A stretch of 64,000 nt of DNA from Monodelphis domestica (taxonomy: Eukaryota; Chordata; Mammalia; Didelphimorphia; Didelphidae): positions 73,371,110 through 73,435,109 of the forward strand of contig NC_077227.1 of NCBI RefSeq assembly GCF_027887165.1, given 5' to 3'. The notes beneath the pieces were generated by a model that saw nothing but the letters and a program-made list of their open reading frames with translations, ran no database searches and was not told the DNA's origin. The translations under genes and the position numbers were made by a program. This document shows positions 46,631 to 58,735 of this stretch, in pieces. The stretch's first letter is position 1. Every line of letters begins with the position of its first letter.

Positions 46631-46943
46631 TTTGAGTCTTATGGGAGAGGTAGGGTCAGGATTCTTATGAGTCACAGCTGTCATCCATCTAAGAAGGATA
46701 ATGGTCCCATCCCTTCCTCATTCACTCACTTTTTTCCCCTACTTGAGTTGGTTCCAAGGGTATTGATGTATTTTGAATCAACCAATTTTAGTAGATGGGA
46801 TAGGGAGGCAGCTTATCTAGCATAGGACAAAAGGTGAGTAAATTCCACCAGGAGTCATCAATAGCTTCCCAAGAAGTAGTTCCCTCTCTGAACTGATCTT
46901 GGGAAACTGTGGCCCAGGGTTTTCTTCTTTTTGTGGTTAAGAT

Positions 46944-47193
46944 GTTTTAGTCATGTGTAGTGACTCTTCATGACTTTTTGGGGGGTCATTTTCTTGGCAA
47001 AGATACTAAAGTGATTTACCATTTATCCAGGAAAGACCATTTTACAGATATTTACAGGTGAGGAAACTGAGATAAACAAGGTTAAGTGATTTGTGCAGGG
47101 TCACAGAGGAAGTGTCTTAGACCAACTTTGAGTTCAGGAAGATGAATCTGACTCCAGGCCCAGCATTCTGTCCACTATGACACCTAACTGCCT
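46944..47193 (-). mobile_element. MAR1-type tRNA-SINE
   Basis: An antisense copy from TTTTAGTCATGTGTAGTGAC to CCACTATGACACCTAACTGC. Confidence 0.8.
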
Positions 47194-47479
47194 ATAGTGT
47201 CACCTAACTGTCCACCTAATATATGTCTAATGTCATCACTTCCATCTAACCTTTGGATCCTGGACCTAGCTTGACTTAGTCCACAATTCCCCTTTCCTTC
47301 CCTTTATCCTATCACACATTTCAGACCATAAGTATTTTGTTTCTTGGAGCATTTAGAAGAAAAAAGTGAATATTTTAAAAATATTAACATTAACTTTCAG
47401 GCAATCAAAAATTTATTAAAAGAATTCTACCCAATGAATTAGAAAACTATATGATCCAAAACATATTTGGATGGGGATA

Positions 47480-47690
47480 TGATTAGGGTTTTGATGTTAA
47501 GAGATCACTCTAATGCAAATATGAATAACATGGAAATAGGCTTTGAACAATGATACATGTACAACCCAGTGGAACTGCTTGTTGGCTTCAGGAGGGAAGA
47601 GGAAAGAACAGGGGGGCTAAATGGGGGGGGGGATTATGAATCATGCAACCATGAAAAAACATTCTAAATAAAAAAGGAGAAAACATAACA
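47480..47690 (+). mobile_element. L1 3' UTR, severely 5'-truncated
   Basis: It matches the 3' UTR of the antisense L1 at 57455 in opposite orientation (ACATGGAAATAGGCTTTGAA, TACAACCCAGTGGAACTGCT, and an end in ACATTCTAAATAAAAAAGG). Only about 200 bp of 3' end is present. Confidence 0.8.
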
Positions 47691-47729
47691 AAAAATTCTA
47701 CTCAGTAAAAAGAGAGACAGAAACAGCCA

Positions 47730-47785
47730 TAGATACAGAGAGAGAGAGACAGAGAGAGAGAGACAGAGAAAGAGAGAGAGAGAAT
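47730..47785. repeat. (GA)n tract
   Basis: GAGAGA with GACA interruptions. Confidence 0.9.
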
Positions 47786-47847
47786 TTCCAAATGTCCTAA
47801 ATCACCCTAACCACATTTTCCTAGGCTAGTTGTTATACCTTGTAAGG

Positions 47848-48060
47848 AAGGAGTCCTTAGCTTTCATATGGTCCTGTTGATTAATCTAGCCTGTGGATTC
47901 TTCCAAATAATGTTTTTAAATGCATAAAATTAAAAAAAAAACCATAGGATTATAAAGGAAATCAATGATTTCCAAAAATAGTTATCAAAATGTTTGGGTT
48001 TTTTCTTGTTTTTTTTTTTTAATGAGTTCACAGACCCCAGTTTAAGGAACCCCTGCTTAG
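47848..48060. mobile_element. hAT-like non-autonomous DNA transposon, nearly full length
   Basis: The ends GGAGTCCTTAGCTTTC and TTTAAGGAACCCCTGC are imperfect inverted repeats. The inside has AATGTTTTTAAATGCATAAA and TTCACAGACCCCAG. Confidence 0.65.
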
Positions 48061-48065
48061 AGACA

Positions 48066-48529
48066 TAGTTGGCCCAAAGGGAGAATTATAACTCTCTCCC
48101 AAAATACCTACTGGTCATTTGGTTCTGTTTTATAATTTGGACAAAGTTCATTTGTCTAAGTTGCATTCCCAGCTTTACTCTCAGTCAGTCAAGAATCTCT
48201 TAACAAAAGTGTACTTTAGATATTGCCACCACATGATCGCCTTTAAATGTCATGTTAGTGATTTTCATTTCTTTTCCCATAGGGAAAACTATGATATGAC
48301 CCAGACTGCATCATTGTGGAAATAGAGTATACCCAATTCCAAAGGAACAGACATCATTCCTACCTCATTCTCACCACACCAAATTATAAAGATCTCATCA
48401 TTTTTTGTTATCATTATTCCTACGACAGCACCTGGTTGGCTATCTCAGAGTTACCTGAGTATTGTCTCTGCTGAGGCACTAGGAGATATATGTCTGCGTC
48501 TGTATGTGCACGTATTCTTCTTTTAAAAA
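48066..48529. other. Intergenic, nothing recognised
   Basis: Unassigned sequence between a hAT relic and an L1 fragment. Confidence 0.45.
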
Positions 48530-49050
48530 TTGATTTCATTTTATTTTTGTTACATTTGGAGTTCTGAGTTGTCTCCCTTTTCCCCAATCCTGCATTAGAG
48601 GTTAACATGGACCATACAATGCATACTTCTATATATCAATTCTTTTTCCGGAGGTGGATAGCATCTTCATCAGTCCTTTATAACTGATTTGAATATTCAT
48701 ATAAGTCAGAATAGTTTAGTCATTCACATTTACTCTGAACATATTGTTGTCGAGGTATACAACGTTCTCCTGACTCTGCTCCTTTAATTCTTCTTTTTCT
48801 AAATCTTTCCATGTTTTTCTAAAATCAACTCGCTCTTCATTTCTTATACCCTAGTACTATTCAATCACAATTATATAGCACAACTTTATGGACATCCTGT
48901 TTCCAGTTGTTGGCCAACACAAAGAAAGCTGTTATTAAAACAGAAAGCTTACTTTCCTTTTATCTCATTCACCGAGGGAAACAGACCAAATAGTGATATT
49001 GCTGGGTCAAAGGGTATACATAGTTGTATAACTTTGGGGAAAACTCCAAA
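48530..49050 (-). mobile_element. L1 3' part, antisense
   Basis: An eroded antisense L1: CTATTCAATCACAATTATAT, TGTTTCCAGTTGTTGGCCA and ATATTGCTGGGTCAAAGGG correspond to the ORF2 end. A TATA/GATA tract abuts it at 49060. Confidence 0.7.
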
Positions 49051-49059
49051 TTGTTCTCT

Positions 49060-49060
49060 G

Positions 49061-49091
<31 letters not shown>

Positions 49092-49140
49092 TAGATAGAT
49101 AGATAGATATAGATATATAGATATATAGATATATATAGTC
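49060..49140. repeat. TA/GATA microsatellite
   Basis: A TATATATA run passing into TAGATAGATA and ATAGATATA steps, at the edge of an antisense L1. Confidence 0.9.
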
Positions 49141-49164
49141 TCTTAAAACCAAAATCTGCAATTT

Positions 49165-49640
49165 AGATAATCATATGAATAAGGGCCCTAGAAGAGGTCT
49201 GTCCATTCTAGGAATGCCATTACCCATTATTAATGGCACTAGCCTTTTGCTTGCAACATTTTTAATTCTCATAAAACTGAAAAACTTTATCCTGGAGAAG
49301 AGAAAGCAAGACAGATGTGATAGTCATCTTCAGGTCTCTAAAGAACTGCCACATAGAAAAGAATGCATACTTATTTTAAGTATTTTTAGAGACAGAGAAA
49401 TTATAGAAAGATTTTGGTTCAATGTAAATGTCCTAATAATTGCAGTTGTCCAAAAGTGGTACTATCTACTATGATAGCTTTGTGCTTTTCAGTACTAAAG
49501 ATCTTCCAAGCCCAGGAACTCAACTACTACCACCCAAGGATGTCATATAGTTGGCATTCCTGTTTCCTATAAGAAGTTAAATGAGTTGACCTCTGAGGAT
49601 CCCTTCCAGACCCAAGCCTCCATGATTCCATGGTCCTCTT
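49165..49640 (+). mobile_element. L3/CR1 relic, sense
   Basis: GGAGAAGAGAAAGCAAGAC, then GACCTCTGAGGATCCCTTCC and CCTCCATGATTCCATGG: the L3 3' end with its ATTCYATG-type terminus. Confidence 0.65.
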
Positions 49641-50639
49641 TGTTCAGGAGGTAATGAAAGTTAGCATGTCTGCTTCTTGGATAATTTTGCTATTAGAGCC
49701 TCAGTAGAACTCAAGTCTTTCAAGTGAGTGCCAGTGAGGCATAAAATGTTCTCCAAGCCAGGGAATACTAAAACCTAATTTTTTGAAATTCTTTGACTCC
49801 AGTTTTGGCATTAAGTTTCATGAAACTCTTCCCCCAATTCTCAAACCAAAGGTAATTTAAGTTCATTCATTAAGTTATAATAAAAAAAAACCCAAAACAT
49901 GCTGCCCAGTATTTTAAGCATCATTTTTTTTTCTCGTTTGGCTGGCAGAATGGAGGGAATGTTGTGAAATCAAACAAACAAAAAGTTGCGGGAGGGCTGC
50001 CCTAGAGGACTGGAAGAATTTGTCCTCTCTGAGTATATAGTCAGTGTGCTGGTGTGAATAGTATGTGTCTTGTGAACAAAAAAATAAAATTGACTAAAAA
50101 TGAACATTCTATCTAGTTCTCTTTTGGCTCTCTGAGATGTCCCCAGAAGACCCTGGAGAGGAAAAAAAAAAAAGACCTCCTCTATTGTTCTTTCAGGTAT
50201 GAAAGTTCCAATTGACACCACTCCAGGATTTTTCTTCCCAGGTATGTGAAAGGCCAACTTCTAACTGTGAGGCCAAAGAACTGGGATCATCATAATTTTT
50301 ACTGGCTTAAATCCTGAATCCTAGCAAACTCTCCATTTGCTGGATCCAATTGAATTCTACAAACCTTTATTAATATAGCTCATATGTCAGACACTATTTG
50401 TCCATTTTTTTTTCTTTTACAGCTTAGACCTGCTGTTTCATCTGCTTAAGAAACTCCTGATGAAAAAAATTCCTTCTCAATGTAGACAAATACATGATCT
50501 ACAGTATATAATCCTTTGGGTGGCTCAAGGCACTGAAAGGTCAAATAATTTGCTCCTGGCTATATAGTTGAATAGAGGCTAGATTTGACAGGGATCCTCC
50601 TGACTCTGATCCTGATCCCCTAGTCAATACACTAGCATT
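49641..50639. other. Intergenic, nothing recognised
   Basis: About 1 kb with A-runs near 49880 and 50160; no family or coding signal. Confidence 0.45.
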
Positions 50640-51060
50640 TTAAAGCCTCAGTAGCATTAATTATGATGATAATAATAATAATACCCAACAAAGCACTATA
50701 CAAATACTATCTCGTTTGACCATCACAAAAACCTTATGAAACAGATACTAGTATTATTCCTATTTTACAGATGATGGAATTATTTTTAATAATAATATAT
50801 TTTATTTTATGCAAGTTTTCCTGTTTTTCTAAAACCAACCTGATTATAATTTCTTACAGAACAGTAGTATTCTATCATAAATATATGCCAAAACTTATTC
50901 AGACATTCTCTAATTGATGGGCATCACCTCTATTTCCAGTATAATAAATAATGAAATAAAATGAGCAATGTTAAATATTTGCTTAAGGACACACAACTAA
51001 TAAGTGTCTGAGTCAAATCAGGTCTTCTTGACTCCGCATCCAGTACTCTTGCCTCCTAGC
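50640..51060 (-). mobile_element. MIR split by an L1 fragment, antisense
   Basis: The left part (CAAAGCACTATACAAATAC, TATTTTACAGATGATGGAA) and the right part (GCTTAAGGACACACAACTAA, CCAGTACTCTTGCC) belong to one MIR. Confidence 0.7.
50783..50942 (-). mobile_element. Short L1 fragment splitting a MIR
   Basis: AACAGTAGTATTCTATCATA and CTCTAATTGATGGGCATCAC match the antisense L1 ORF2 end. MIR sequence stops at about 50780 and resumes at about 50945. Confidence 0.65.
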
Positions 51061-51164
51061 AGCTGTATCCCTACTAGGGAAATAAATTCTAAAACTACCC
51101 TTGCCCTTACAAACCTTATACTCTCCAGATTTCAATCTAAATAAAATTAATCAATAGAATCACA

Positions 51165-51370
51165 AGGTTTAGAACTAAAAGGATCTTCTTATATGAGAGA
51201 ATGAGAGAAACTTCTCATTTTACAAGTAAAAGAATCCAAGGCCTGGGAAAAGAAATTGCCAACCCATGACCATGAAACTCATTTGTGGCAAACTTACCAT
51301 AGGCTGCACAGGTAATTCAGAAGTTACAGAGACAGAATTTGGCCCCAGGGCTTCTGATTCCAAATCCATT
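51165..51370 (-). mobile_element. MIR/L3-type relic, antisense
   Basis: TTTTACAAGTAAAAGAATCC and CAGGGCTTCTGATTCCAAA follow the MIR order. Confidence 0.55.
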
Positions 51371-51617
51371 TCTTAGGAAAGCTGAGTAAGAAGCACATTA
51401 GCAAATGGCAAGAACTGTTGCCTAAAGATATTTCCTTGAAGGATAGATTTGAAATATTCCATTAGTGCTGAAGGCATTTCTGTCCAAAATTCTGCATGTT
51501 CAATTATATCCCAAAGGATAAAATAATGGATAAAGGTTACTAAGGCCATTACTTGATGCAAAAAGCAGAAGTGCCTTTGTAACAAAAACAATTTTATTTG
51601 ATGTAGTATAAAACCAA

Positions 51618-51805
51618 AGGCAGCTGGTTAGCACAGTGGATAGAGTGCCAGGCTTGGAATTGGGAGGACCTGGGTTCAAATGTGACCTCAGACACTTCCT
51701 AGCTAGGTGACCTTGGGCAAATCACTTGGCCTCGATTGCCTAGGCTTTGCCACTCCTCTGTCTGAGAACTGATAGCAAGACAGAGGGTAGGAGTTTAAAA
51801 AGTAG
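51618..51805 (+). mobile_element. SINE1_Mdo/WSINE-type SINE with intact target duplication
   Basis: A sense copy flanked by a perfect 13-bp repeat, AGTATAAAACCAA (51605-51617 and 51806-51818). Confidence 0.88.
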
Positions 51806-51818
51806 AGTATAAAACCAA

Positions 51819-52384
51819 TATATCATAAGAGCATGTAGGGCATATGTGTTGATACTTGGGTTCTTAATTACCATGAAATGGATGTGTAGAGAATGCCTGA
51901 AACTGTATTTTAAAGTAAACATTTAATGAGCAGAATTATAAAAAGGGACATTTTGCCTTGTTCCAAATTTAGAAGTCTGCAAGTACCACAAAACATTGAG
52001 GTTGTACAAAGAAACCAAAGGAGAGGAAGCAAAAGGTGTTGAAATATATTTCTTTTCAAGATATCACTGCCTTCTTTTTTCCATTCTTTTCATCTTTTCC
52101 CACAGCCTTTATAACCGCCCATTCTGACCTATAACACCAAAGCCATAGTACCACTTCTGTGTTTTCTTGAAGAAACAGACCAAAGCAAAACTAAAAATAA
52201 AGAAGTGATAACATCAGTTCTGAAGGCATGAGGGAGGGGACTGGACAGACTTCCTTTGGAAGAGCAATGGGTTAAAGCATGCCCCCGAATAAGATGGAAT
52301 GCCAGACAAGGGCTTCTCTCTATAATGAGAGATTCTTTGGAATACTGCTGGCCTTGGAGTCAGCCCAGACTAGCTTTTGAGGCA
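51819..52384. other. Intergenic, nothing recognised
   Basis: No repeat or coding signal seen. Confidence 0.45.
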
Positions 52385-52870
52385 TCTCGGTGCTGTGGAA
52401 AGAGCTCTGGATCTGGAGTCATGAGGCTTGAGATAACTTTATGACTTTGCCTCTTACCTCATGGGTCATGTGTCTTTGAGCAAATTGCTTCATCTTTCTG
52501 GCCCCAGTTTTCTTCTCTGTACCATGAAGGCATAGGGCTAAATGACTTCTGGGATCCCATCCAGTTCTACACTTATTAAATAATTTAACTAAATATTGTT
52601 CCTGTAGATATGAAGAAGGAGCGAAGGGAATTTGTTCTGTGACCTCAGCGACAGTGAAGTGTAGATTAAAGCATTGAACTGAAATCCAGGACAAGGGGTT
52701 TGAATCTTGGATTTTTGACCAATTGGCTAGATGTATTTGGTAAAAAGATAAACAAAAAACTTCACCTTCCCTGGGATTCAGTGTCCATATTGCTATGTGA
52801 GGAAGTTGGGTTAGATGATCCCAAAGGACGTAAAGATCTCCTTCATTCCTCTCTGTACTCAGATCCTAAC
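52385..52870 (+). mobile_element. Two MIR-type copies, sense
   Basis: About 52385-52575 (GGATCTGGAGTCATGAGGC) and about 52645-52870 (GGGTTTGAATCTTGGATTTT). Confidence 0.65.
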
Positions 52871-53084
52871 TCTGCAGACGTTTTTCTCTACAATTCTGTG
52901 CCAGTCTTCTCACCTTGGAAGGTCCTGCAACCCCTTCTTCTAAACGGTTTGTTCCCTCCTAAACCACTCTATTTTAAGAGAAGTGAACAGGCCAGTCATG
53001 TATATTCTTCTTTGGGTTCTCTACCAGTTCCTTCTCTCCACTCTGACCTCTGCTTCTCAGCTTCCTTCTAAGTGTTCTCTTACC

Positions 53085-53205
53085 CCTTTAGAATGGAAAT
53101 TCCTTAAGGACAGGGACTATTTTTCTCCTTATATTTAAGTCCATCCCAAACACTGACAACACCTCATACTTACTGAGCAGTAAATAAATGATGGTTGACT
53201 TAATC
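53085..53205 (+). mobile_element. L2 3' end, sense
   Basis: GAAATTCCTTAAGGACAGGG and a GTAAATAAATGATGGTTGAC end mark an L2 terminus. Confidence 0.65.
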
Positions 53206-53347
53206 CTATGACTCTTTCCAAACCTAAATCCTATGATCTCTACTGCAGAAAAGTTCTATTTATTATTCTATCCATCCATCCACCTCACTCTCTCTCTCTC
53301 TCTCTCATTCATTCATTTGTTCATTTGATTATTTATTCATTTTGGAT

Positions 53348-53535
53348 AGTATAGTTCCCTTTGGCAATCTGGTAAAGTGTGAAACTTCTCAGAATAATAT
53401 TTTTAATTCACAAATAAAATGCATAAGTTTATAAAGAAAATTAATTCTATTCAAATATAATTAACAAAACATAAAAAAATCAAGTTTGAAAAAATCAAGT
53501 TTGAATATCTTAAGAAACCCGATCTCTGAGGATAT
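53348..53535. mobile_element. hAT-like non-autonomous DNA transposon relic
   Basis: CCCTTTGGCAATCTGGTAAA, TTCTCAGAATAATATTTTTA and AAATGCATAAGTTTATAAAG; same family. Confidence 0.6.
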
Positions 53536-54439
53536 CTCAAGCTTGTTGAATGGACAAATCATAGAAACATATGGCATGAGTTGATTTGGATTTTGAGTAT
53601 GATACTTGAGAACTGCTTTCCAAGTAATTTAAAGGTCCTATTGTATCCTTTTATCACTTACATATCCTTTTATCTTTAGAGAGCTGTCTTTTACTCTCCC
53701 TGAATAACATTCTAGAGAGAAACTTTTTCTATCAGTAAAGATTATAAACTATTGATGACTTTGTTCATGAATCCTGGGAAGTTTTCCGAAGAAAAGAATT
53801 GAAGTGAATTAGCCCAATTCTTTCTTACAGCCAATAATTGTCAGTGGTGGGACTAGAATCTTCCTGACTCTAAGCCTAGTATTCCATCCACTATCATACA
53901 TGCTTCTGTAATGAAAATTATTCACTTATCTATTATCCATTAATATTGTACACAGCTGATGATTATGAAAACCTTTCATGTGCTTAGGTAAATGATACTT
54001 AACTAGCGAAATACTCAGTCTATACACCATGCCAATGTGCATGGCTCAAACCAGAAGCTAACAACTCTTAGATAATTCTAATTTTTCAATTCCCCTAGCA
54101 CCAATGACATTAGCTTCTAAGTAGCTTCCTAAGAAGGTGGTACCATTCTCCTAAGAATGATTTTTGAATGTTGTTGGAATAAAAGAGAAATTACGTTGAA
54201 TGTGGCAACTTGAAAGCATGCAAAGATACTCGAGTGACCCAGAGATACACAAAGGACTCACCATCCAATGAGGCAGTGATTTGGCTGTCAATGATCTATG
54301 AATAGATGTAGCTGCTGAGCTTTCTGTGGATTCTTAAGACAGTATGGGAATAATTACAATAATGATGAAAAAAGCTAAATAGTCAGGGATGGAGGAGAGA
54401 TTGAGTATAGAGGAAGCAGAGACATTATGTATAATATTG
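53536..54439. other. Intergenic, mostly unassigned
   Basis: A MIR-like scrap at about 53820-53910; otherwise nothing recognised. Confidence 0.45.
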
Positions 54440-54595
54440 TTTCTCAAACTGTACTGCAAAGAACCTTGAATCATCTTGTTTATTTTTTAATAAACAATTT
54501 ATGTTGTTTGCTAATTGGAATTTTAAAAGATAATTTTGGAAGTTTTTACTACCAAGGTTCTGCCACTAAAAAAGAGTTTGAGAATGACTGATATC
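54440..54595. mobile_element. Second hAT-like relic (TTCTCAAACT ends)
   Basis: TTTCTCAAACTGTACTGC at the left and AGAGTTTGAGAATGAC at the right are inverted repeats about 140 bp apart. The ends differ from those of the other family. Confidence 0.6.
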
Positions 54596-54649
54596 TAGAA
54601 AATACTTTCAAGAATTTTAGCATGCAAATAAAGGGGACAGATATTATGG

Positions 54650-54800
54650 TAGTCCCTTGCCTCCAGTTTCTCTCTTCTCAAATTCATCTTTCACACAGTT
54701 GTTAAGATAATCTTGTTTAATGGAACATCACTCCCCTGATCAAAAACATTCAGGGGCTACCTATTCCTTGTCATTACCAAAAATGTATGCAGCAAATAGA
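54650..54800 (+). mobile_element. L2-type fragment, sense
   Basis: ACATCACTCCCCTGATCAAA and ATTCAGGGGCTACCTATTCC are a familiar L2-associated block. A shorter relic is at 39395-39500. Confidence 0.55.
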
Positions 54801-54844
54801 GCAAATCCTTCAAAAATGCTCAAATTAAGGTGGGATTCTCTATT

Positions 54845-55030
54845 GAAGACAGTTTGAAGGAATAATGAATAGAATTCTGGGTTTAGAAATGGAAAGGTCT
54901 GAATTTATATACTACCTCAAATATTAATTAGTTGTGTAACCTTGGATATGCCATTTAGCCAATCTCGGCTTCAGTTTCCTCATCCTTCATCTGTAAAATT
55001 AGGATAATAAAATCACCTACTTCTTCCCAA
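54845..55030 (+). mobile_element. tRNA/MIR-type SINE, sense
   Basis: TAACCTTGGATATGCCATTT and TCATCTGTAAAATTAGGATA. It directly precedes the L1 cluster. Confidence 0.65.
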
Positions 55031-55089
55031 GATCACTCTACCTTGGAAGCCTCATATACCAATGAGAAAAAGGTATATTCTTTTCTATT

Positions 55090-56165
55090 CCTATACAGTT
55101 TTCTACAGAGGTTTATCATATCTTACATTTAAAAATTCTATTTCTATCCTTAACTTCTTTCTTGTTTATTTTTAGGTTAGATTTTTCTAAATCTGAAAGG
55201 GGAAAGTAAGGTCCTCCACTACTATAGTTCTACTGTCTATTTCCTCCTGTAACTCATTTCACCTTTCCCTTTAAAAATTTTTGATTGCTATACCATTTGG
55301 TATATATATATTGATAATATTTTATTGTTTATTATACTTTTAAGCAAAATTAACAAAGTAGTTTCACTATTTCTCTTTTAATTTAACCTATTTTTAGTTT
55401 TGCTTTCTCTGATGCCACTTTTTTTTTAAACTTCAGTTGAAGCATAATGGATTTTGGGCTCCTTACTGTTATTCTGTGTGGCTCTCTGTTTCAAGTGTGT
55501 TTCTTATAAACAATATGTTGCAATTTTGCTCTCTGCTTCTGTCTTGTAGGTGAGTTCATCCCATTCACATTCACAATTATTATCACTAACTGTGCAATTC
55601 CCTTCATCTTGTTTCCCCCCTTTTGTTCATCATTTTTTCTCTTTTCTTTTACTCTGTCCCTCTGCAAAATTATTTTACTGCTCATCACTACCACCTCCTC
55701 CAGTCTGCCCTCCTTTCTTTCAGTACTCCCATCCTTCTCTCCTATTTCTCTCTAAGATAGGTTTTTATACCTAATTGAATTTGTACTTTATACTGAATTG
55801 AATGCTTATTCTGTCTTTGAGTCAATTATGAGAATACACATTACCCTCCACCCCTCCAATTTCCTCTCCACTATAAAAGTTCTTTTGCTATTCTTTTATG
55901 TGAAACATTCTGCCCCATTCTACTTCTCCCTTTCCCTTTCTTGCAGGACATTCCACCACTTAAATTTATTGTATTAGATGTCAACTCATTATGCTAAATT
56001 CATACCTATATCTCTTTCCAAATATATACATTCTAACTGCCTTCCTCTTCCATTTGGAAAATTATCCTTTTTAAACAATTCTTCTCTTAAGTGTTTTTAT
56101 TCCTCTTTTACCATTTGGGCAATTGTACTTTTTTAAAGTCATTTCTCTGTTTTATTTCTTTTTTT
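55090..56165 (-). mobile_element. L1 fragment, endonuclease region and upstream, antisense
   Basis: On the - strand NVNGMNSPTRQKQRAK near 55550 marks the ORF2 endonuclease start. Sequence to the left (to about 55165) continues into ORF2, and that to the right is inter-ORF/ORF1-side. It covers part of the same L1 interval as the sense fragment at 56170, so the two are inverted relative to each other. Confidence 0.75.
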
Positions 56166-56169
56166 AAAT

Positions 56170-57415
56170 GACCGCAAAGCTTGGAATATGATATTCAGAA
56201 GGCAAAAGAATTGGGTCTACAACCAAGGATCACTTACCCATCAAAACTGACTATATACTTCCAGGGGAAAGTATGGACATTTAACAAAATATAAGATTTC
56301 CAAATATTCCTAAATAAAAGACCAGAACTAAATGGAAAATTTGATGTCCAAACACAAAATTCAAGAGAAATATGAAAAGGTAAACAAGAAGGGGGAGGGG
56401 GAATTTTTTAAAGAGTATTCCTATATGGAAAAATGATCTTTGTAAATCTGAAAAACTTTTTTCACTATCATAAAAAAACTATAAGAATTATTCATAGCTA
56501 GAGGTTGGGGTACTAAGTGGTTTAAAATGATATGTTAAAAAGGGGGTGTTATAGGAGATGGCACCAAGAGAAATTTGAAGGAAGAAAAAAAATAGGATAA
56601 TGTATACCACATAAAGAGGCACATGGGAGGGGAAGGGGAAGAATACTATTATAATAATAAGAAGAGAGTGGTAATAGGTAATACTTAAACTTTACTCTCA
56701 GTGCATTCAATTCTGAGAGGGAAGAGCAGCTAGATCTATTGGTGTATAGAATTATATCTTACCCAACAGGGAAGTTGAGAGGGAAAAACCAAGGTGGGGA
56801 GAGGGATGGGGAGTATCAAAAGGGAGGGGAAAAGAAGGGGGAGGGAATTTAATAGACCATAAAGAAATACAAGAGGGAAATAAGAAGGGAGGGGGAGAGA
56901 AGGAAAGTAAAATAAGGGTGGGGAATAGGAGGATTGATTAAAAGCAAAATATTGTTATAGAAGGAAATAGTGAAAGAAGAAAGGTCAGGATGAAAAGAGG
57001 ACATAAAAGTGATGGAGAATGGACAGGTGATAATCATAACTCTGAATGTGAATGGGATAAATTCACTCATAAAATGTAAGTGGACAGCAGAGTGAATTAG
57101 AAACCAAAATCCTACCATATGTTGTCTACAAGAAATAGACATGAGGCAGTTAGACACAGACAGGGCAAAGGTAAAAGGCTAGAGCAAAATCTATTGGGTA
57201 TCAACTGAGAAAAAGAGGGCAGGAGTCACAATTATGATATCTGACAAATCTGACAAAAACAAAGTAAAACTGATCTGATTAAAAGAGATTAAAAGGCAGT
57301 ATAGATAATGAAGAAATATCAGTACTCAACATGTATGTAAAAAAAAGATAGTGAACTGTGTATATATTTAGAATCAACAATAAGAGATAGACACTTAACA
57401 TTTTGATCTTGTACC
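56170..57415 (+). mobile_element. L1 fragment, ORF1 end to ORF2 start, sense
   Basis: The left end translates to the ORF1 C-terminus (YDIQKAKELGLQPRITYPSK). A G- and A-rich inter-ORF region follows, then the start of the ORF2 endonuclease (LNVNGIN) from about 57010. Stops and frameshifts interrupt the frames. It lies head to head with the antisense L1 to its left. Confidence 0.8.
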
Positions 57416-57454
57416 TGAGAATGTGGAAAGACATAAAAGGCCTCCCTCGTGTCA

Positions 57455-58205
57455 GCATGGTTTCTTTTTTTTATTTAGAATATTTTTCTATGGTTACATG
57501 ATTCATTATTTTTCCTATCCCTCTTCCCTCTCTCCTCCAACAAGCAATTCCACTGAGTTATACATGTATTATTGTTCAAAACCTATTTCCATGTTATTTG
57601 CAGTAGAGTGATCTTTTAACATCAAAACCCCAATCATATTCCCATCGAACTACATGATGGATCTTATGTTTTCTTTCTGCATTTCTACTCCCACAGTTCT
57701 TTCCCTGGATGTGGATAGTGTTCTTTCTCATAAATTCCTCTGGATTCTCCTTGGTCATTGCATTGCTGCTAGTAAAAAAGTCTATAACATTCCATTGTGC
57801 CATAGTGTATCAATCTCTGTGTTCAATGTTCTCCTGGTTCTGCTCCTTTTGTTCTGCATCCATTCCTGGAGGTTATTCCAGTTCACATAGAAATCTTCCA
57901 GTTCATCATTTATTTCAGCCCAATAGTATTCCATCACCATCAGATACCACAATTTGTTTAGCCATTCCCCAATTGATGGACAACCCCTCATTTTCCAATT
58001 TTTGGCCCCCACAAAGAATGAATATTTTGTACAAGTCTTTCTCCTTATTGTCTTTTTGGGGGCACAAACCCTGAAATGATATGGCTGGATCAAAGGACAA
58101 GCATTCTTTTAAAGCCCTTTGGGAATAATTCCAAATTTCCCTCCAGAATGGTTGGATTAATTTACAACTCCACCAGCAGTGTATTAGTGTCGAGTGAATT
58201 TTCAA
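57455..58205 (-). mobile_element. L1 3' end, antisense
   Basis: Read on the - strand this is the end of L1 ORF2 (GLSINWGMAKQIVV, then EYYWAEINDELEDFYVNW) and a 3' UTR ending ACCATAGAAAAATATTCTAA and an A-rich tail at about 57460. It is 5'-truncated and frameshifted relative to an intact ORF2. Confidence 0.85.
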
Positions 58206-58539
58206 TAAATAAGCGATGCACAAGAGATAGGGAATGCACAGGAATACTGAATTCAGAGATGGGTTCTCATTAATATAGATGAAGTGTGAGCAACCATCAA
58301 GGATACCATGGATACATTGAGGAACATGTATTGTAGCATGGTAATATCAAATAAATCTGTTTATTCCATTCTTCTCTCCCTTTTGCAAGGGTTGGGAAGG
58401 AGATCTGACCAAATGGCTTAAGTACTTTCATAGTGAAAGAAAACACAGCTCTGATCAACTTAGCTGTGAATCATAGCTAGAAATAGTTATATAATTAAAT
58501 ATGAAAACTCTTCCAGAGATGTTCTTCTGAATTCGAGGG

Positions 58540-58735
58540 CAGAAGTGTCAAACACACTCTCTCTTTAGCAGGCAAGGAACAGAATTTAAATGTAATTGAG
58601 AAATATTTAACAAAAACGAATAAAAACACAATAGTGCATAGATAATGTTAATATGTGGCTTTCTAAGTCAATATGCTGCCATCAGAGGTCATTAATGTAT
58701 ATTCTATTTCTAGTTGAGTATGACACCATTGATCA
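58540..58735. mobile_element. RTE-derived SINE (RTESINE type)
   Basis: It runs from GCAGAAGTGTCAAACACAC to GAGTATGACACCATTGATC. The internal CATAGATAATGTTAATATGT and TCAATATGCTGCC are characteristic of the family as I recall it. Confidence 0.7.

Noticed and set aside
52700-53071. A 123-codon frame
   Set aside because: It overlaps a MIR-type SINE and has no recognisable domain.
57782-58223. Frames with GLSINWGMAKQIVV and NDELEDFYVNW as a host gene
   Set aside because: These are the C-terminal end of L1 ORF2, already covered by the L1 feature.
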